From Chimonanthus salicifolius (Eukaryota > Streptophyta > Magnoliopsida > Laurales > Calycanthaceae): a DNA stretch of 64,000 nucleotides. This document shows, one piece after another, positions 11,264 through 24,300 of this stretch. How positions within the stretch are numbered: the first letter of the stretch is position 1; every line of letters starts with the position of its first letter. The position numbers and the translations under genes were made by a program. The stretch lies in the NCBI GenBank assembly GCA_013350335.1, contig CM023539.1, positions 32,660,631 to 32,724,630 on the forward strand, written 5' to 3'. Below the pieces are notes generated by a model. The model saw nothing but the letters and a program-made list of their open reading frames with translations, did not search any database and was not told the origin of the DNA.

Positions 11264-11416
11264 ATCGTATCAGCCGATATATATAAATTTTCAAATATCA
11301 ACCGATATCCGATATATATCACCGATATCGGCCGATATTGATACGTTTTTAAAAAATAATAATAAGAGAGAAAATATCGCCCGAGACATTGGCCGAGACT
11401 GAATTTTTCACCCCTG
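11264..11416. mobile_element. hAT-like element, family A copy 4, left end missing
   Basis: The right end GAATTTTTCACCCCTG is intact. A perfect 8-bp repeat gtttacgc flanks the unit (11256-11263 and 11417-11424), yet the left side starts directly with ATCGTATCAGCCGATA and lacks CAGGGG. A deletion starting exactly at the target duplication, or an aberrant insertion, would explain this. Confidence 0.75.
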
Positions 11417-11424
11417 GTTTACGC

Positions 11425-12284
11425 TCTCATTCGAGTGTGGATCTCCCCTTATACAGGTCCCCCATGGTGATTAGATCATAATCTTCTCGGAATAGTAGAT
11501 TAAGACTTTTGATCTCTGGAGATTAGGTATTGCCAAACACACACTAGCAAAGCCAATGAGCAAATGCACAAAGAGGCGTCGACGGATCCCTCACTAAGCC
11601 AAATAAAGAATATCTAGAACTGCAGACGTAGTGGAGGGGAACTTTAGGTAATCAGAATGTCACAAGTAGTCATTGGTGCTGTTTTCCGTTCCATCGAGAA
11701 TGTTGTAAACTCATCATCAATCGCAACTCGGAATTGTTCAAGTGGGTGGAGATTTCATAAATGATCTAACGCACCATCAGATCTGCAAACTGGATGGCCA
11801 AACCATGAACTTTTGGGGTAGACCACATACTATTCATAGCATCATTCTGAAAATCACACAACTCTTCCACACACACACACACAAAAGGAACGAAGGAAGA
11901 GCAACAAGTCAACAACACATCGACTGCTACAACATAAACTCCAGACATTTCAGCATCGTAGAAAGAGGTGAAGCCAGGTTCCTAATGAAACATCACTCCC
12001 AATACAAACAATTAATAACATGATCTGCATTCCTGGAATTCTATGGAATGCATATGCTTATGTTTTCAGAAAAAATGGCCTACATATCATCTCATCTCAA
12101 CAGAGAAGAGAAAGAGAGAACCAGTGCCACAGATTCATTCAAAAGCCCTGTAGCAGTCTACTGACACAGTAGTGTAACTTTCCAAATTCACTAAGGGAAC
12201 AGTAAATCTCCTAGATATTATATGCATCTTACAGAGCCATGCTCTGTACCACTCATCTAATACCAACACTGTAGTTGACTTCTC
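11425..12284. other. SYP61 3' UTR and downstream flank
   Basis: This stretch lies beyond the SYP61 stop codon. The first few hundred bases below 12284 (minus strand) are probably 3' UTR, with A-rich polyadenylation-like sequence, but no single AATAAA site can be chosen. A (CA)n run lies near 11868-11884. No other gene seen. Confidence 0.45.
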
Positions 12285-12395
12285 CTAAGTGAAGAAAACC
12301 AGTACAAAAAGAACAATAAACAAGATTACCAAGAATGCTATCATCATGATTTGACCCTTGGCACCTGCCTTCTTCATAACATGAGCCACTTTTTT
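12285..12395 (-). CDS. SYP61: SYP61 exon 7 (residues 214-249, stop TAG)
   Basis: The acceptor TTTTCTGCAG precedes [15 protein letters not shown], which is followed by the 20-residue hydrophobic anchor [20 protein letters not shown], Thr and TAG. This is the end of the SNARE helix and the tail anchor. Confidence 0.95.
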   Translation of the reverse strand, partial: KKVAHVMKKAGAKGQIMMIAFLVILFIVLFVLVFFT

Positions 12396-15300
12396 CTGCA
12401 GTAGAAAACTTGTTCAGACATAGGTAGGAATTGATACAAAGAAATTCAAAATGAAACGTAAATAATGTCAGGCAACCAGAGGTAAAACATAACGCACTGG
12501 TGATCAAAATCCAAAATCTAGAATTGATTAATAAGCAAGAATTGAATTTTCATTTCATTAAAAACCAATTATGCTGAAACAAGATTCTCTGATATTATTA
12601 CGTGAGGATAATATTACAATGAGGAAGAAGGATGTGTTAGATAGAATTCAATTACAGGAACTTTTATTAAGCGAGACCACATAAAATTATATAAATGCAT
12701 ACGAGCATGGTTAGTAGGTATGGGGAAGGTGACCATCTAATGAGTCCTCAAAGTGGTGATTTAAGGTCATCTTAAGGGTGCAGTTCAGCCAGGTCCATAC
12801 CGAGCCAATCGCTCAGCCAAAAAATCCCAGCTTATGCCAACCTGGACCTGGGTCCAATTACAGTCTCAGTCTGGGCCTTTTGCTTTTAAGGCCTGACCTC
12901 AGCTGCAAATTTTAAGCTGAAACTTATTGGTCCAGGCAGGAATAAAAAAATTCTCCCAGCAGAAATTTCTAACTCAGGGCCTTTTCGCACCCAAGATGTT
13001 TTAAGCCTGAAGGCTTATTTTATTAAATATTAAAATAGTATTATTTGTGTATATTATGTTCTAAAGCATAAAATAGTGGCAATAAATAAATCCATCATAA
13101 AAAAACAAATTGGGCCCACGCTTGGGCCCTAAACCAAGCTAGGCCTTGGCCATGGTTCCAAATCTCGGCCGATACGCATTGTATTATCCGTACTTCCCAA
13201 ATCTAGGCCGAGACCTCGGTCCTGATATCGGCCGAGATTTGGAAAGTACAGCCGGTACCATGCATACCGAGATCTCGATCTTGATATCGGCTGAGATTTA
13301 GTAATATCGGTCGGGCATTTGAAAAAAAAATAAAAAATATGAAATTATTTAAAATAATCCATTTTTTACTATTTATTTTTTTATTTCTACAATTCATAAC
13401 TTAAAATAATACTCATTAACTAAGTAAATAAATTATAAAATTACTTCTACAATTTTTCCTCATTTATCTATTTTTTTTAATTTTCACAATTTTATTACAA
13501 ATTATTTAATTTCACGATATCGTAACTTCAAAATTATATTAGATGTAAATACACGATATTTTATGAAAATATTACATATTCAATGATCATACAATTATCT
13601 GCATTTACTGTAATTTTTTCAGAATTTTTTCAAAAAATAAAATAAAAACGCTCAGGAGAGAAAAAATTCGGCCAAGATCTCGGCCCAGATCTCGATTGGG
13701 CCGATTTTTCTACCCATGGCCTTGGCCAAGTCATGCCAACTCAGGCCTGGGCTGACATAGGATTAGGCTTGGTCTGCCTGAGTTGCATCCCCAATCATTC
13801 CCATCAAATACTTTCCATATAAGAAAGATTCCAGCAATTTCACTGCTTGTTCAGTGGCCTCATTATTTTTCAATCGCTGGATGTATTTCCTAGTCCAGGG
13901 TTCTGTTAATTTTCCATAAAAGAATCAAATAATTTGATACTGGGAATGAATTTCAAATTCAAAATATGCAAGTTAAGGCTGGCATTGGTGCATGAGCAAT
14001 GGGAGCAGAGAAAAAGTGGCAACCATCAAGGAGCCAAATGCTACCTAAAGAATGGATTTCTTTTTCAAGGAAAATGAATACAAAATAGCAGCTAATAAAT
14101 ATTTTATATTTTATCTATCAATTTCGGAAGATATGGTGTATTTCAATTTAGAATTGTTGGTCTGTTTCAAACTTCCCTATCACTTTCTAGTTGAAAGTGG
14201 AGAAGAACAAAATGAAAAGATGTCTTTCTCCATTATGTAGAATACAAACATACCTGCACAAAATCGAGTTTATTTGCAGTGCTGTCCATCTCCAGGTTTA
14301 ATTCATCCAAGATCCTCTCCTGTATCACCAGAATATATTTAAAACTTTAATTATTAAATGTCACTAGAATACGACAACTTATGAAGGCATTTAAAAAGAG
14401 AAGGGAATATCTCCTTTTCAAAAAGAAAAAGAAAAAGGAAAAGAAATATTTATGTTGTGAAAATCGAATGGAATCGAAAATCGTTAATACATCTTGAATC
14501 GCAAATCGTGTATCGTAAATCGTAGAATCGTAAGATTCATAAGTGTTTTCCGTAAAAAATATTTAATATATGAAATAATGTAAAATATATCTAAAATGTA
14601 ATAAAATGAGTAATTCTCCAACTTTCTTTCAATATTAATTGAATTTTATATAATTAGTTCATTGGAACTCAAATTTCAATGCTCCAACTCACAAAAGTAT
14701 AAGACTAGTATATAATCCAATTATACAATGAAAAGTCAATAATGAATTACAAAAACCCTCAAAAAATCGAAAGGTCTTAAATGTTCATCAAATCAAGCCT
14801 TATAAACCATTAAAATGGAATGTTTCATGCTTTCACACTCCTAATAACCCTATAATTATATTATTTATACGCATCGTAAGATTTGTTGATAGATACGAAT
14901 CGTTCCTCTTATCATATCGTATGAATAGTAAGATACGAATCGTATATCGTAAGATTTTAACAACCAACTGATGTACACTTAACATGTAGGAAGGAACAAT
15001 AACTGTAAGAATAGTGTCGAGAGACAGTAGATTTCCAGTTTAAGTCTTCATTATTTGTTTCAGTTATGGATAACATAAGAAATAGAAGATGAATTCCCTA
15101 GTGTCTATTAGTTTGCAGATGATATAATAGTAATTCCTGAGACAAGAAATCAACTAAATAACATATTGGAATTGTGGAGGAAAACATTTGAGGCACATGG
15201 TTTAAAAATTAGTAGAAAGCAAAATATATGTAATAATATAACTTAGGTGGATCTGAGAGAACAGAAGGTTTAGTGATCAAAATTGAAGTAGTTCAATACA

Positions 15301-18300
15301 ACAGTTATAAATTTCAATACTCAGGTGCAATTGTAGATCCAAATGTAGGATTTGATTTCCCTATGCATGCTTGCACATTCACCTAGTCTAACGGAAATCA
15401 AAATTGGACAGGTTCTTATTATCAGATACTTGGGATACAAGTTTTCCAGGTACCCTTGTCAGTGCATTGCCAAGGGTTTTCCTCCGATCATTTGCCACTA
15501 TTTCTTGATTACGGTGGAATGGAAATGGGCCCTATACCTTTCAGATTTGAAAACACATGGCTTCACCATCTGGACATTATATCATTGATAAAGGTCTTGG
15601 TGGTCTGAGGCTGATCTACAGGGTTGGGCTGCTTTCAGATTCGAAAAAAAAAACTGCAATATATTAAGGAGAAATTGAAAACCTGGAAAGGGAGGTTTTT
15701 GGTAAAGAAGGGGACAGAAAGAAACAACAGTTGGAAGAAATTCAGCATTTTGATATGTTGGAAGATGATAATCCCCTTTCTATTGAGAAGATCAACAAAA
15801 GATTGGGGCCTAGGAGTTAGAAGAGATTCTTAGAACAGCATGAGAGACAAAGATCCAAAGCCTTGTGGCCGAAAGAAGGCAATAAAACACTGCTTTCTTA
15901 CACTGCCTTGCTAATACAAGAAGGAAAAGGAATTACACTGCTAAACTGAAGGTTCGGGACAGAAATATTAAGGATAAAAATGTACTTGAAGCTGAGGTCA
16001 TTGATTTCCTTAAGGCACTATATTCGCAGCAAAAGGTGTTTCAACCTTAACTTGATGGTTTGGATTTTTTAGGAGTTCAATTGACAAAGCTGAATGGCTT
16101 GAAAGACCATTTGAAGAAGGTGAAGTTCATGTAGAAAATAATAATGGAGAAAAGAGAAGAAAATATTGGAGAGGAATCACTTTTGAATGTATTATGTTGT
16201 GTTAATAGATAACAAGGAGCTCATTACGATGGCTGTGAACAGGAAAGAAATAAAAGAATAATCAATTACAATAAATTACATAGCTAGCAATATCTACTTT
16301 CCAAACTAAGATGATTCTGGTCAATTATGTCCAGAAGTGGGTCCCATCATGGTCAATTGGGCCTTGTAGTGGGTCCCACAACACTCCCCCTCAAGCTGGT
16401 GCGAAGATGTCATATAAGCCCAGCTTGCATAAAACATGATCGAGTTGGGTCTAAGAAACAGTCTTGGTAAGCATATCTGCAAGTTGGTCCTTGGATTGTA
16501 GATGAGGAGCACAACAGTTCACGGTGACATATCGGAAGCAGATTGGGATAAAGCTCCAACCCCAGATGGTTTCCCTATGGATTTTTATAAACACTGCTGG
16601 AACATTATTGAAGATGATCATGGGGAAGTTTTGCTGAATTTTATCAAAGTAAATTTCAAAAAGGTCTAAAAATTACCTTTATCACTCTCATAACAAAGGA
16701 GGAAGGTGCACAATGGAGCTCTTGAAATTCAGGCCTATCAGTTTGCTTAGCAGACTAAACAAGGTCATTGCAAAAGTCCTAGCTAATGGGCTTAAGGAAG
16801 TCATGCCTTTGATCACTTCCAAGTTTCAGGGTGCTTTTGTAAAAGGAAAGCAGATCTTAGATGACATCCTGATTGCTAATGAATGTCTTCATTCTAGAGA
16901 AAGATATGGGGAATCCGGCTTAGTCTGCATAGTGGATCTGGAAAAAGCATATGATCATGTGGATTAGGTTTTCCTCATATACATGATGCGGTGCTTCGGT
17001 TTCGGTGAAAAATAGATCAGCTGGATTCATAACTGCATTTCTTCTCCTTTTTTCTCCATCCTAGTGAATGGATTGCCACATGGTTTCTTCAAGAGTGAAC
17101 GAGGTCTGAGGCAGGATAATCCGATTTTCCCATTCCTAATCTGTTTGGTGACTTAAAGGTCTAAGTGCATTGTTTCAGAGAGCTGAAACTGAAGGCCTGA
17201 TTGGTGGTTTTCCCATTGGGAACTCAGATTTATACATTTCCCGTCTTCATTACACGGATGATACCATCATTTTCTGCAAAGATGATGAATTTCAGCTCTG
17301 AGATGACTTCAGAATTCTCAAATGCTTTCAAGCAGTCTCGGGCTCAAGGTTAACATTGCAAAGAGTACCGTTGCTAGTGTTCATCGGATCGTTGGTTTGG
17401 CAAACTTAGTTGATTATGCCAACGTAAGTTCTCCATTTCCCTATCTTGGTCTTCCTTAGGGAGGTAAACCGAAATCCCTTTCTTTTTGGGAGACGGTTAT
17501 TGAAAGATTTTACCGTAAATTGGCATCTTGGAAGAAATCTTATCTTTCCCTTGGTGGTAACTTAGTTTTTATTAAGTTGACCCTTAATAACCTCCCAATG
17601 CACTTTCTGTTGTGGGACCCACTTCAAGACACGTTAGGTGTTGCTGAGACCCATTTCTAGACAGACTTGACCCAAATCACCTTAGTTTGGAAAGTCAATG
17701 TATTAGTTGTAAATAGATTTGTGATTGATGTAATTGATCTAGTCTTTCCCTTTTTGACTCTCTGTAATCTATTTATACTGATATATACTCTCCATCTTAA
17801 ATACATTCAATACAATACAGAGAAGAATTCTTCTCCACATTCTCTTTTCTTCTTCTTTTATTATTCTACATGGTATCAATAAAAAATGGTTTCTGGCCTT
17901 TTTAGAGAAAAGTTTCTCCGTTTTTACTGTTCCTCAACAGAGTTTCTTCTCTCGCCGGATTCCTGTGTCACCTTCGGCCCCTCTGTTGAGGACATCTGTA
18001 GCAGACAAACTTCTCCTCCCACTGTTGTCCTTCTGCAAAGCATTCTTTTCCAGTTTTTATAAACGTTTCACGTGAAGATCCCCTGTGCATCACCAACATC
18101 CATCTTCTTGTTTTATGGTTCGATCTGCTAGTCTAGGCTTCGGATTGACCTCAGACTAGAGCCTTGGATTTGCCCCTACCCTAGGGTTCCATTGCGCTTG
18201 GTTGCATCCCCATCTGACCAATGTTTTAAAAACCGACCTGTGTACCGAACCGTTTAAATAGAAGGTTGGGTTAAATAACGTTCAACCGCGGTCAAACTCA

Positions 18301-21300
18301 ATCAAACCCGTGCAATTAATATAAATATTATAAATAATATTAAATTATTAATTAAGATTTAATAAATGAGTTCAAATATAATATTAAACAAAAATACATG
18401 CTATTTATTTTATTTTTTCACTACACATACCTATTAATATCTAACTCATTATTAAAAATAGTAGAAATCTTATTTGCTCTGTCATCACGATTTCAATTAA
18501 AAAATTGAAGTTATCATCACTTATTACTTTTAAATGATGTGGGAAACTAAAATTAATTTTTAAATATATCTTATTCATATTATTTTACCTTTTTTTTGTT
18601 AATTGATAGTCCATTTATTTTTTTAAGTTATTCATGTATTTTTTTTCATTTTTATATTTCAATTGTTTTTCATTTTATTGTAAGTTTTCAAATTTTATAA
18701 AAAACATGATCATGGTCATTTGGCCAAAGTGCTCAATCATGTTATTTAGTTTTTTTTATAAGAGAAGCAATGAAGCATATGCGTTCAAGGCATTCACCGT
18801 TGGCAGAAAGGGACGTATGGCTGTATGTGTTTCCCAGTTCCGTACTTCATTGTCCCACATTAGAAACTCTTGAACAAAATGACCTGCGTGATGGCTATAA
18901 ATGGCCAACGTAAGAATGGGATAATCACCCATTTTCTAGGCCTTTTCAAGCTGGGAAAAGGTTGGCCCATTCGGTCATATGAAATTAAATTTATTAACTT
19001 AAAAAAGTTCTTTTTGAATTTTTTAAAATTAATTTTCAAATTTTTGAAACGGATTTTATACACGGTGTGAGGGTTTTTTTAAAAAAGTCGGTCAAACTCA
19101 CAAGTTTGACCTATTTTTTGCGGGTTTATATATTGTAAAGGTTTTTTAAAAACCGACCCGTGATTGAGTCGGTTCCGGTTGAACCGGTGGTTCAATCACG
19201 GGCCGATCTGAGTTTTAAAACACTGCATCTGACACAGATGGATCCACAGTTTCTGGCTTCTCCCTCTTGCTGCGAGAGACAATTGCAAAGCCAATTTCTG
19301 GGCATTTTCCTCCAAATCTGCACGGACCAACATCACTGCCCTTGGGTTTTGAACCACCAGTCTTGCCCGTCCTATTTTACATTTGGCAAGCTTTTGCTTC
19401 AGTCGGTGCTTTGAGGGGTTCACTGCTACTACTGCTTCTCAGATCGGCTGTTGAACCTTGGGTTGTTTGGATTTTGTTCCTTCCAATCTACAAAGGAACC
19501 AACATCCCTGCCCCTGGATTTTGGACCACCAGTTTTGCCCCTCCTATTTTGCATTTGCCAGGCTTTTGCTTCGGTCGGTGCTTTGTGGGGTTCGTTGCCG
19601 CTGCTTCTCCTCAGATCAACTGCTGACCCTTGGACGTTGGGTCTCTGTGTTTTAGACCAGTCTCTGATTTGAGTCCTACTTCTATATCATGGCATCTTCT
19701 TCTGCATCTTCTCCTGCGTCTTCTCTTCCAAATGTGGCTTCTTCCGACTGTCCATAGATTGGTCAAATCACGACGGTATTGCTCAATAAGACTAACTACT
19801 TTCAATGGTCTCTTTCAGCCAAAAGGTTCTTGACTGCAAAGTAATTGTCTTCCTATATGAATGGTATTGCCACAGAACCGGCTAACATTGACTCTAAATA
19901 TTCCACGAGGATCATGAATAACTCCCTGGTCTAGTCCTGGCTTCTTCATTTCATGGAAGATCATGTCCAGTGCCTGGTCTATACTCTTCCCACTGCTAAA
20001 GATGTCTGGGACATGCTGAAAACATTATATTTTTATGGGAATAACTTCGCCCGTATTTATTTATTTATTTTGAAGACCACGTCCCACAAAAATTTTAAAC
20101 ATTTCAAAGCTTCGCCCATATTTATGAGTTATCTCATACCATTGCCACTCTATGACAGGGGGGAGTTGTCCCCTATCCAGTACTATACGAAGATGTGGAC
20201 TTTTTGGTTGGAGCTGGATCTGGATCTGCTTCAATCCATCACCTTTAAGGATCATGCAAATACTTTGAAGCATTGCCAGTATGTTGAACACCAACGAATT
20301 TTTTTTGTTGTTAGCTGGCCTCAACTCAGAATTTGAGCCTACATGTGCCCAGTTGCTTGGCAAACGACCTCTCCATTCTGAATAAGGTCTACTCCGCATT
20401 ACTTCGGGGTGATAGGCATCGCCTTGTTATGATTCCTCCGCCAGCTGAACGGTCCACCATGGTCACCACTCATTCTTCCGTGGCTTCTCCAACTCATGGG
20501 ATTCTTGCTTCCCATGGCAAGGATACATCTTATGACAATTGTCGATACAACAAAGGTCCATGGAAGAAGGATACTCAGCTTTGTACATATTGCAAGATGA
20601 ACAACCATTATGTTGATTCCTGTTACAAGCTTCATGGCCGACCAAAACAAGCCAATCTGATGTAGGACATATGACCCAAGATTCAAGTGGATCCTACTTT
20701 AATTTAATTGTTTATTATTATTATAATTACTTTTTAAGTTAGCAAGTTGTTTAAGTTCCTAGTTTAGTTTTATTCAAACAGGGACACTGCCAACCAGTGC
20801 CCAAGTCCAAATCAAGTTAGAATTTCTTGTGAGTCTATTTTAGGCTTTTTTCTTCTTTATATAGAAATGTAACAAGACTAGAGGGACACCCCTCTTTCGA
20901 ATATGATGAATTGAAATCAGATTATTATCTATAGTTTATTCTATTTGTCCATTCTCTGCTTCTGTTGCAGACTTTCAGGCCTTCCAACTTCTACCTTGTT
21001 GCAGACAACATCACCTTCGCTGGCCAAGTTCCAGCCTTACCTCCGCCTGAAGATGGTGGGGGATGGAAAACAGCGTGGTCTTTTGGAGCAGCGGGAACAG
21101 TGAAAAGAGTTTTGGGTTTGTGAAATCAAAAGAAAACAAGAGGATGGGGAAGGAGAAGAGAAGAAGAAAGAGATAGAAGATGAAGGAAGAAGAAGTACCT
21201 AGGAAGATGATGGCTTCAGGCCCTTGGTCTCTCACCAACACATACACGGTAGGGTATGCTAAAAAATTCTCAAATCTTATTCATCAATTGTATGTTTGCC

Positions 21301-24300
21301 TCAAAGAGGCTACAAACTTATATAAGCTTTCTCCATACTAAAAATAAAAGCATTACTAATTACTAAAATACCCTATCTAAATAAGTAAAAAAACTAAAAC
21401 TAAAACTAAAAAAGAAAGCACGAAAATAGCAAGCAACATGTATGCGAATGGACTGTATGTTGTATGCTCCGCATCACAATATAACTTGAAGACGTGAAGC
21501 CCAGGCTCATGAGCTGGAGTGAGATAGATCCAACTCCATGTCCTCCCGGGCATGATTCAGGAGACCAAAAACAACCCCCCTCGTGTCTAGGTTGCAAGCT
21601 CAACTCTCTCACGTGTGGGAAAAGGTTAACAGTAGTGCACGTGGAAAAGGCTTTTATAAATAGTTGGAGCCCTAACCTTTTCCCTTCTAGCAATAATGAT
21701 CTTCCCTTCCCCAGGTGCCACCTCCCAACTTGACATAACTGCACATGCAAGCAAGAGTTAATGACACGGAGCCTCCCAAATACTTTTTTGTGTCATCATT
21801 GCAGTTAAAAGAACAAGAGAACAAGGTTATTGATGCACTTTCCATTTCTTTCACCAGAAAGTTGGCTAGAGAAGTATTATCAGGTGTTGGAGAAGAGCCA
21901 GACCTGAAAAACATCAAAATATCTTCATGAACATGGTCTTTCACAGTTTCCTTCAAATTCTGAACAAAGCCAGCCGAAAAACCCTCTTCAGCAAAGGTGT
22001 CTAAGAATTTCTTCAAATCCATCTCTAAAATCACCAATTGCAAATTTTCACCTCTGTGATGGTTGCTGCAACAAGATCTTCCCCAGAATCTGAGTTCACA
22101 TTAAATTCGATTACCACAGCCAAAGCAACCCCAGTGGCATACATCATTTCATCCAATCTAGCAATCCATGGGATTCCCTTCAATTTGACAATAGTTTTTC
22201 TTCCACCAGCAGCCCAAAACATAGGGCATGGCCTTGTTCTCCCTTCTCTTTTTATGGCCCTCTGATGCGAAGCACCACAGTCAATTTCTTTATTTAGACA
22301 TTAATTTTATTTAGCATTATTGTATTTTTTTATTCTATTATTTAGATTGGTAAGTCTAGTGTTATTTGCAATGTTATCAGAATCGGACCATCTACCGAAC
22401 CGTCTTTGAGGAAGGTTGGGTTAAATAAAGTTCAATTGAGTTCAACCGCGGTCAACTCCGTGAAATTAATATAAATATTATAAATAATATTAAATTATTA
22501 ATTAAGATTTAATTAATGAATTGAAATAAAATTTTAAGTCAAAGATTATTTTTTAATATGAATCAACAAAAATATCTTAATTAAATCAAATATGCCATTT
22601 TCTAAACTTTCAAATTTTAATCTCTTGAAATAATTTTAGGTTCTAAATTTTTGTGATGTTTAAAATTATATACAATTTATAAAAAATAATTTACTTAAAA
22701 ATATCTATATTTAATTTTTAGACTAACCTAAAACTGTATATTTATAAAGTAATTAAATTTTTGTCATTTTATTTATAAATTCTATAATTATATTGACATT
22801 GAAATATTTGAGAGATTTACCCTTTTTTTTTTTTTGAAAATTTTAGTTATACTTAATTCTTCATTCTTACCAAAAGTGAAATATAAAGAGATGTTAGTCG
22901 GTATCTTCCACTAAATTATTATTTTTTTTAAATTTAAAATTTAAAATAATGGCTAACTCAGCCCATATGAGCAAACACTCCAATGTATTACTGTTGATGC
23001 ATATGCATTATTGGCTGCATTAGTCCCTAACTCCCTCGTCAAGGCTATCACTGACGTTGAGGGAGTGTTTCTCTCAATGGGATGTCCCACATCGATTAAA
23101 CCCAAAAGGGGTGAGGACGTTGAGAGCTATAAAACTAAAGAGCTGGAAGTGAAAGCTTGAAACGGTCAAGCCCTTCTTGGTCTCTTGGGGCTGAGACATA
23201 TGGGCCGGCCTTTTGGGACTAGCCCAATGGGGAAAAAGACAAATTTATTTTTTTAATTGAAAGAATTGGTTTTTGGATATTATAAAAAAAATTGAAACTT
23301 GGCCAACCGCGGTTCACGACTCAAGTTTTATTTAACAAAACCGTGTTGAATCGCGGTTTATTAAGGTTTCATGCGGTTTGATCTATTAGGAGGTTTCTCT
23401 ATTAAACCGAACCACATAGAACATGGTTGTGGTCAAACCGACGGTTGACCGCGGTCCGATCTGGTTCTTATAACATTGGTTATTTGAGGGTATTTTGGGC
23501 ATCTTATGTAATGGGGTTATTTTTAGTCTTTTTTTCCATGTAATGAGTATAAATACAGGATGTAACCCTCATTAGGATTCAATCAATGAAGAAAAACGAA
23601 AATTTCTTCAGAAACCTTGTTCCATGCGCATGATATGTTGGTGAGAAGCCCGACATTTAGCGAGAAGCCCGAAGGTGAGAAATCTTCAACCCTCTTCCAG
23701 GTACTATTCTATCTTCTTCCATCTCTTTTTTCCCTTTCTCTTTGCTACCCTCTCAAACCCAACCATCTGTTGTCCCAAAACCATCCTGGATTTGTCCCAG
23801 ATCTGTTCAAGATCCGTCCTCGAGCCGTCCCAAATTTGTTCCAAATCCGTCCCAAATCTGTTCCAGATCCGCCTCAGAGCCGTCCCGACTAGTCCCAGAT
23901 CATCCAAAACACGTCCCAGATCTATCTGTATCACTTCCTGCTACCACTATCGTTCCTTAATTTGGTTTGGTAAATTTATATAATTATTTACATTACATTG
24001 CCAGAACTTGTGTGACTATTTGTGTCAAATTTATGTTATTCAATTGCCATTATTAATTAACTGATTAATTTTAGCCTATTTTAGATTTAGAGATCATTAT
24101 TTTGACCCTTTAATAACCACATTAGGCATTTAGGGTAACCCTATCCCTTGTCCCCCCCCCCCCCGCGGAGTACTCTTCAGCAATTTTCTGACCTCAACTT
24201 CTGAACAGAAAGCATAATTACCTTCTCCCCAGTCCACATATAATCAATTCCAGCCTTCTGATGAAAGTACAGCTGATGCAGGACAAGACAAAAGGTGACC

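Larger units (their letters stand above)
12396..14253 (-). other. SYP61 intron 6 (1858 bp)
   Basis: The donor is GTATGT after ...DFVQ and the acceptor is TTCTGCAG. The intron contains two nested hAT-like elements (12775-13791 and 13151-13718). Confidence 0.9.
17608..20660 (+). mobile_element. Copia element, 5' portion, split by a hAT-like element
   Basis: The 5' LTR at 17608-17870 starts TGTTGTGGGACCC and ends TTCTACA. It is followed at once by TGGTATCAAT, a partial tRNA-Met primer site. After the hAT-like insertion at 18219-19225 come a leader with a 172-bp tandem duplication (19326 and 19498) and a gag region. The element stops near 20660 with no integrase, RT or 3' LTR, so it is truncated. 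Confidence 0.8.
22263..24151 (+). mobile_element. Gypsy-type LTR fragment split by a hAT-like element
   Basis: It starts TGATGCGAAGCACC like the chromovirus LTRs (TGATGCGGTGC). It contains GAGTATAAATACAGG near 23549 and the GAGAAGCCCGA leader, and runs to ATTAGGCATTTAGGGTAACC, a word shared with the LTR ending at 46328. The 3' terminus dissolves into a C run at 24152-24164. The hAT-like element at 22379-23478 sits inside it. Confidence 0.6.

Noticed and set aside
23130..23230. A U2-like snRNA gene downstream of the perfect USE-TATA
   Set aside because: Only CGGCCTTTTGG is reminiscent of U2, and the remaining conserved U2 5' sequence and Sm site are absent.
24152..24164. C(13) run as a functional motif
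   Set aside because: Homopolymer at a decayed LTR border; may also be a sequencing or assembly weakness.
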